Part shown: in pieces, positions 6,801 through 9,721 of the stretch
How the letters are laid out: each line of letters starts with the position of its first letter
How positions within the stretch are numbered: position 1 is the stretch's first letter
NCBI GenBank assembly: GCA_037133215.1
Contig: JBAXOM010000078.1
Span: 1 to 9,721, forward strand
Direction of reading: 5' to 3'
Source of the DNA: F1-60-MAGs149 sp037133215
Lineage (GTDB): Bacteria; Actinomycetota; Thermoleophilia; Gaiellales; F1-60-MAGs149
DNA length: 9,721 nt
Notes under the pieces: model-generated
Told to the model about the DNA's origin: nothing
The model's input: the letters and a program-made list of their open reading frames with translations, nothing else
Database searches by the model: none
Position numbers and translations under genes: made by a program

Positions 6801-7414
6801 CCACGCTGGCCGGGCACAAGGTCTACCTGCGCACCGGCGAGTACGAGGACGGCACGCTGGGCGAGATCTTCATCGACATGCACAAGGAGGGAGCGGCCTA
6901 TCGCTCCCTGATGAACAGCTTTGCGATTGCCATCTCGCTGGGACTCCAGCACGGCGTGCCGTTGGAGGAGTTCGTTGATGCCTTCGTCTTCACCCGCTTC
7001 GAGCCGAACGGCATGGTCGTCGGCAACGATCGGATCAAGATGTCGACCAGTGTCATCGACTACATCTTCCGAGAGGTCGCGATCTCGTATCTCGACCGTA
7101 ACGACCTGTCGCACGTGGACGACCAGGACCTGCGTACCGATTCGATCGGTACGCCCAAGTCCGAGCGTCTTAGTACGACACCGGTCGCAGCGATTGGCGC
7201 AGCACCAGTAGCGCCTGTCGAGACGGGCTCTCTGTCGCCCGCCACGAAGACACGGATGGCTCAACGCCCAGCACCGCTCCTGACCGAGCGGGACGAAGCG
7301 CGCCTGAAGGGCTACGAAGGCGATGCCTGCGGCAACTGTGGTCAGATGACCCTGGTCCGCAATGGGACGTGTCTTAAGTGCATCAGCTGCGGCGAGACGA
7401 GCGGCTGCTCGTAG
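3869..7414 (+). CDS. nrdJ: class II (vitamin B12-dependent) ribonucleoside-diphosphate reductase
   Basis: The protein is 1181 aa and reduces ribonucleotides to deoxyribonucleotides using a thiyl radical generated by adenosylcobalamin, with or without oxygen. The radical site NPCAE gives N480, C482 and E484. The redox cysteine pair is C197 (HACFIQS) and C493 (TACNLASMN). The N-terminal VAVDILAQKYCRKAGV (about 49-64) is characteristic of the long NrdJ subfamily, and there is no N-terminal ATP-cone. Residues about 710-880 carry the family's insert with two EGAPHI motifs. A Pro/Ala-rich linker leads to a cysteine-rich tail (C1154, C1157, C1168, C1171, C1174, C1180) that probably relays electrons from thioredoxin and may bind zinc. 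The gene stands alone between its own upstream region and a hairpin. No class I or III reductase and no nrdR are in the window. Confidence 0.97.
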   Translation: MEIERRYTTEGNDPYDGISFVERTSRIVNPDGSVAFEATIMAPEAWSQVAVDILAQKYCRKAGVAAQLKPISEDGVPEWLQRHEPDEDAIAALPEDQRFVGENDARQVFGRLAGCWAYWGYTHDYFDEAGALAFRDELQAMLALQVAAPNSPQWFNTGLHWAYGISGPPQGHWYCEPRSGELKRSTSAYERPAPHACFIQSVDDDLVNEGGIMDLWVREARVFKYGSGTGSNFSKLRGSEERLSGGGRSSGLMSFLKIGDRAAGAIKSGGTTRRAAKMVTLDLDHPDIEQYVRWKVVEETKVAALVAGSKMLNRHLNAVLAATQEGEGDARYVARDNPELAKAVRGARAGGVPDASIQRTLDLAKQGVKELQIDEYDTDWQGEAYLTVSGQNSNNSVRITNAFMEAVEADRDWPLYDRTELSRASKQERDPEPSKVLRARDLWDQICEAAWLCADPGVQFHDATNEWHTCPVDGPIVASNPCAEYVFLDDTACNLASMNLMTFDRGDHFDHVLFRHASRLWTIVLEISVLMAQFPSREIAERSYLYRTLGLGYANLGALSMQRGIAYDSPEAVAFCGAISAIMHFTSLATSAELAAEHGAFDAYDRNKDDMLRVVRNHRRAAYAAPAGEYEGLTVMPEGIDASVCEPELLEVARYEADRALALGEMHGFRNAQVTLIAPTGTIGLVMDCDTTGIEPDFALVKFKKLAGGGYFKIVNASVPPALVHLGYTPEQVDEIVRYCVGSGSLEGAPHINPETLRSFGFTETMLAAVEAILPTAFDPRFAFTRYSVGDDAIVKELGIDREDLDAPGFDLLTALGFSAEEIDEANVYICGTMTVEGAPHIKDEHLSVFDCANKCGRLGTRAIRALAHVEMMAAAQPFLSGAISKTINLPASASIADVAECYRVSWKKMVKANALYRDGSKLSQPLSGAAADALDVGDEFEVATELPNAEQGAERVVQIMGERRRLPHRRAGYTQKATLAGHKVYLRTGEYEDGTLGEIFIDMHKEGAAYRSLMNSFAIAISLGLQHGVPLEEFVDAFVFTRFEPNGMVVGNDRIKMSTSVIDYIFREVAISYLDRNDLSHVDDQDLRTDSIGTPKSERLSTTPVAAIGAAPVAPVETGSLSPATKTRMAQRPAPLLTERDEARLKGYEGDACGNCGQMTLVRNGTCLKCISCGETSGCS

Positions 7415-7439
7415 GTCGTACGAGACGCGATGGTTTGTG

Positions 7440-7465
7440 GAAGGGGCGCCTTCGGGTGCCCCTTC
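7440..7465 (+). terminator. UUCG-capped hairpin after nrdJ
   Basis: GAAGGGGCGCC (7440-7450) pairs with GGTGCCCCTTC (7455-7465) around a TTCG tetraloop. That is 11 base pairs including one G-U pair, 26 bp past the nrdJ stop. Only a short T3 follows a few bases later, so it is a hairpin without a true U-tract, as often seen in high-GC Actinobacteria. It probably ends or protects the nrdJ transcript. Confidence 0.8.
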
Positions 7466-7489
7466 TGCGTTTCGTGGGACAGCAACGGA

Positions 7490-7529
7490 TGCGCCATCGC
7501 GTGGGCGCAGCGCGTAGGCTTCCACGCGA
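7490..7529 (+). promoter_or_regulatory. dyad overlapping a candidate acuI promoter
   Basis: TCGCGTGG (7497-7504) and CCACGCGA (7522-7529) form a perfect 8-bp inverted repeat 17 bp apart. Between the arms is TAGGCT (7515-7520), a TAnnnT -10-like box facing acuI. A second dyad, TGCGCC (7490-7495) with GGCGCA (7504-7509), overlaps the left arm. The arrangement suits an operator over the promoter or a leader hairpin. No -35 box is clear. Confidence 0.4.
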
Positions 7530-7552
7530 GACCGACTGGGAGCTGACTGGAC

Positions 7553-8554
7553 ATGGCTGACACGTTTAAAGCACTGATGATGCGCGAGATCGAGGACGGT
7601 AAGGTTGCCGCCGCGATCGAAGACGTGCCCGTTGCCGACCTGCCCGAGGGCGAGGTCGACGTGCGGATCGAGCACTCGACGCTCAACTACAAGGACGGCC
7701 TCGTCGTCGATGGCAACAAGGGTCGGCTCGCCCGCAAGTTTCCACACATTCCGGGTATCGACCTGGCTGGTGTTGTTGAGGCCTCGACCGATAGCCGCTA
7801 CGCCGTCGGCGACCGAGTCGTCGTGACCGGCTGGCACATGGGTGAACGCTATTGGGGCGGCTTTGCCGAGCGTGCCCGTGTTCGTGCCGACTGGCTCGTG
7901 CAGGTACCGGAGGGCATGACGACACGCCAGGCGATGGCCGTTGGCACCGCTGGCCTAACTTCGATGTTTGCGCTGATGGCGCTGGAGAAGCAGGGATTGA
8001 AGCCAGGTGGCGACAAGCCCGTCTTGATCACCGGTGGCGCCGGTGGTGTGGGCTCCGTCGCGATTGCGCTGCTTTCGCGCAACGGCTACACGGTCGCGGC
8101 CAGCACGGGGCGTCCCGAATTGGCCGACTACCTGACGCAGCTCGGCGCACACGAGATCGTCACGCGCGAAGAGCTCGCCGAGGAGTCCAGCTCCCCGCTC
8201 GAGTCCGAGCGCTGGGCGGGCTGCATCGACGCCGTTGCGGGCTCGACAATTTCGAAGGTTCTGCGCCAGCTCGAGCGCGGTGCCTCGGTCGCGGCCTGTG
8301 GCCTCGCCGGTGGTGCGACGTTCGAAGGGCACATCATGCCGTTTCTCCTGCGCGGTATTAACTTGCTCGGCATCGACTCTGTGACGATGCCGTACGAGCA
8401 GCGCGTTGAGGCCTGGAGTCGCGTCGCGAAGGAGCTCGATCTGGCGTTGCTCGACGAGATCACGAGTGGTTGTTCGCTCGAGGACGTGCCGGCGCAAGCC
8501 AAGGCGATCCTCAAGGGCCAGGTCAAGGGTCGACTCGTCGTTGACATCGCGTGA
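7553..8554 (+). CDS. acuI: acryloyl-CoA reductase, AcuI/YhdH family
   Basis: The protein is 333 aa, a zinc-free medium-chain dehydrogenase/reductase of the AcuI/YhdH type that reduces acryloyl-CoA to propionyl-CoA with NADPH. Near the N-terminus is STLNYKDGL (42-50), followed by the family stretches HIPGIDLAG (65-73), DRVVVTGWHMGERYWGG (87-103) and MAVGTAGLTSM (128-138). The nucleotide loop is TGGAGGVG (160-167), and STGRPE (184-189) has S184 and R187 placed to hold the NADPH 2'-phosphate. PLESERWAGCIDAV (about 205-218) and LLRGINLLGIDSV (about 255-267) are also typical. Zinc-binding cysteine clusters are absent. GGGAG (7538-7542) lies 10 nt before the ATG. The gene lies 22 bp before the DadA-like gene and is probably cotranscribed with it. 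The family is clear; the physiological substrate (3-hydroxypropionate, dimethylsulfoniopropionate or general acrylate detoxification) is inference. Confidence 0.92.
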   Translation: MADTFKALMMREIEDGKVAAAIEDVPVADLPEGEVDVRIEHSTLNYKDGLVVDGNKGRLARKFPHIPGIDLAGVVEASTDSRYAVGDRVVVTGWHMGERYWGGFAERARVRADWLVQVPEGMTTRQAMAVGTAGLTSMFALMALEKQGLKPGGDKPVLITGGAGGVGSVAIALLSRNGYTVAASTGRPELADYLTQLGAHEIVTREELAEESSSPLESERWAGCIDAVAGSTISKVLRQLERGASVAACGLAGGATFEGHIMPFLLRGINLLGIDSVTMPYEQRVEAWSRVAKELDLALLDEITSGCSLEDVPAQAKAILKGQVKGRLVVDIA

Positions 8555-8576
8555 TGACACTGCATAGGGACTCGGT

Positions 8577-9721
8577 ATGAAGGTCGCGATTATTGGTGGC
8601 GGCGTCGTCGGGCTCGCCTGCGGCTGGTCGCTGGCCAAGCGTGGCGTCGAAGTCGTCGTCATCGAACGTGACGTAATTGGTGAGGGCGCTTCGAAGGGCA
8701 ACACCGGCTGGGTGTCGCCGACGATCTCGTTTCCGCTTGCCTCGCCGGGCACGCTCGCGATGGGACTCAAAAGCGCGTTCGACCCCAACGGTGCGCTCGT
8801 GATCCGCCCCGAGCTTGATACGCGCTGGCTGCGTTGGCTGTGGGCCTTCCGTGGCGCTGCGTCGCGCGAGCGGTTCCTGCGAGGCGTCGAGGCGCTCCAC
8901 AATCTCAATCGCCGCACGTTCGAGGTACTCGATGCCTACGAGGCCGACGGGATCTCCTTCGAAATGCATGCGGGTGGCATTCTCACGCTCGGTAAGACCG
9001 AGAAGGGGATCGCCTGGTTTGCCCCGGTCTTCGAAGACCTCAAGAAGGTTGGTTTTGAAGGACAGATCGAGACGCTGACGCCGGAAGAAGCGCGCAAGAT
9101 CGAGCCCGCGATCGGCGAGCAGGTCAAGTTCGTCGTGCGCACGACGATCGACCGCTACGTGCAGCCGCAGTCGTTGATGCGTGGCCTGGCCGATCGTATC
9201 GTCGAGTTGGGGCACACCGTGCTCGAGCAGACGACCGTCAAGGGCATGCGCCCGACGGCCTCCGGTTGGGAGATCGAGACCAACGCGGGACCGATCACTG
9301 CCGACCGGGTGATCGTTGCCACGGGTGCGTTGAGCCCAGCGCTCCTCAAGCCACTCGGCATCGAGGTTCCGATCGTTCCTGCCAAGGGCTACTCAATCAC
9401 ACTCCGTGGTGAGGGTATCCGGCCGTCGCAGGCGCTCTACATGACGGAGTCGAAGATTGGCGTCTCGGGCTTTGACGAGGGTGTGCGCATCGCCGGCGTC
9501 TTCGAGTTACCAGGTAAGGATCTGACTATCGACAAGCGCCGACTCGATGTTGTCGTCAAGGACGCCTGCTCGTACCTGACGGATTGGCACCCATCGACGA
9601 GTGAGACGAGCGTGGAAGGCTGGGCCGGCTTCCGGCCTGCGACCCCTGACTCGTTGCCGCTGCTCGGGCCGGTGCCTGGTCATGACGGCCTCTATCTCGC
9701 CACGGGGCACGGCATGCTCGG
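8577..9721 (+). CDS. DadA-like FAD-dependent D-amino acid dehydrogenase, 3' end missing
   Basis: The frame runs 381 complete codons to the window edge without a stop. Relatives are about 410-430 aa, so some 30-50 residues are missing. The N-terminus is a dinucleotide-binding fold: VAIIGGGVVGLACG with G7, G9 and G12, then E30 at the end of the second strand to hold the FAD ribose. GNTGWVSP (41-48) and GFRPATPDSLPLLGP (351-365) followed by HDGLYLATGHGMLG are typical of the DadA branch of the DAO family. The enzyme would oxidatively deaminate a D-amino acid, or demethylate an N-methyl amino acid, passing electrons to the respiratory chain. AGGGA (8566-8570) lies 6 nt before the ATG, and an in-frame TAG at 8565-8567 rules out an earlier start. 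It follows acuI by 22 bp. The exact substrate is unknown. Confidence 0.9.
   Translation, partial: MKVAIIGGGVVGLACGWSLAKRGVEVVVIERDVIGEGASKGNTGWVSPTISFPLASPGTLAMGLKSAFDPNGALVIRPELDTRWLRWLWAFRGAASRERFLRGVEALHNLNRRTFEVLDAYEADGISFEMHAGGILTLGKTEKGIAWFAPVFEDLKKVGFEGQIETLTPEEARKIEPAIGEQVKFVVRTTIDRYVQPQSLMRGLADRIVELGHTVLEQTTVKGMRPTASGWEIETNAGPITADRVIVATGALSPALLKPLGIEVPIVPAKGYSITLRGEGIRPSQALYMTESKIGVSGFDEGVRIAGVFELPGKDLTIDKRRLDVVVKDACSYLTDWHPSTSETSVEGWAGFRPATPDSLPLLGPVPGHDGLYLATGHGML

Noticed and set aside
5648..7837. A 729-codon open frame on the minus strand, antisense to nrdJ
   Set aside because: It is a typical GC-rich shadow of the third-position bias of nrdJ. It crosses the nrdJ terminator and into acuI, and its product resembles no known protein.
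7553..8554. Zinc-dependent alcohol dehydrogenase
   Set aside because: There is no catalytic GHE motif and no structural zinc cysteine cluster. The STLNYKDGL and STGRPE motifs place it in the AcuI/YhdH group.

Overview
This is a compact, GC-rich bacterial window (roughly 60-65% G+C by eye). It holds six complete genes and one gene cut by the right edge, and no gap exceeds about 150 bp. The candidate -10 boxes are of the TAnnnT kind, two genes look leaderless, a hairpin terminator lacks a proper U-tract, and there is an adenosylcobalamin-dependent ribonucleotide reductase. Together these fit a high-GC Actinomycetota chromosome, possibly Thermoleophilia-like. That placement is inference; no rRNA or other phylogenetic marker is present.

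Layout. Bases 1-95 carry two identical 36-bp copies of a near-perfect palindrome (REP-like), 56 bp apart and open toward the left edge. Next is a small minus-strand SEC-C zinc-motif protein (103-585). It is divergent from a plus-strand pair: a choline/ethanolamine-kinase-like phosphotransferase (638-1558) and a D-2-hydroxyacid dehydrogenase (1548-2486), overlapping by 11 bp. That pair converges on a minus-strand CPA1-type cation:proton antiporter (2483-3724), and the two stop codons overlap. A 144-bp divergent region then leads into nrdJ (3869-7414), the class II ribonucleotide reductase, which ends with a UUCG-capped hairpin. After a 138-bp gap with a strong dyad comes a second plus-strand unit: an AcuI/YhdH-type acryloyl-CoA reductase (7553-8554) and, 22 bp later, a DadA-like FAD-dependent amino acid dehydrogenase (8577 to the edge).

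How the genes fit together. NrdJ makes deoxyribonucleotides using coenzyme B12 and needs no oxygen. The kinase/dehydrogenase and AcuI/DadA-like pairs look like two separate small-molecule catabolic modules (amino-alcohol or hydroxyacid; acryloyl-CoA and D-amino or N-methyl-amino acid). The antiporter serves ion and pH homeostasis. No phage, CRISPR, toxin-antitoxin or clear mobile gene is visible, and I see no convincing new multi-gene system. The least explained elements are the palindromic repeats, the non-coding dyads at four promoter regions, and the kinase's altered catalytic-loop histidine.
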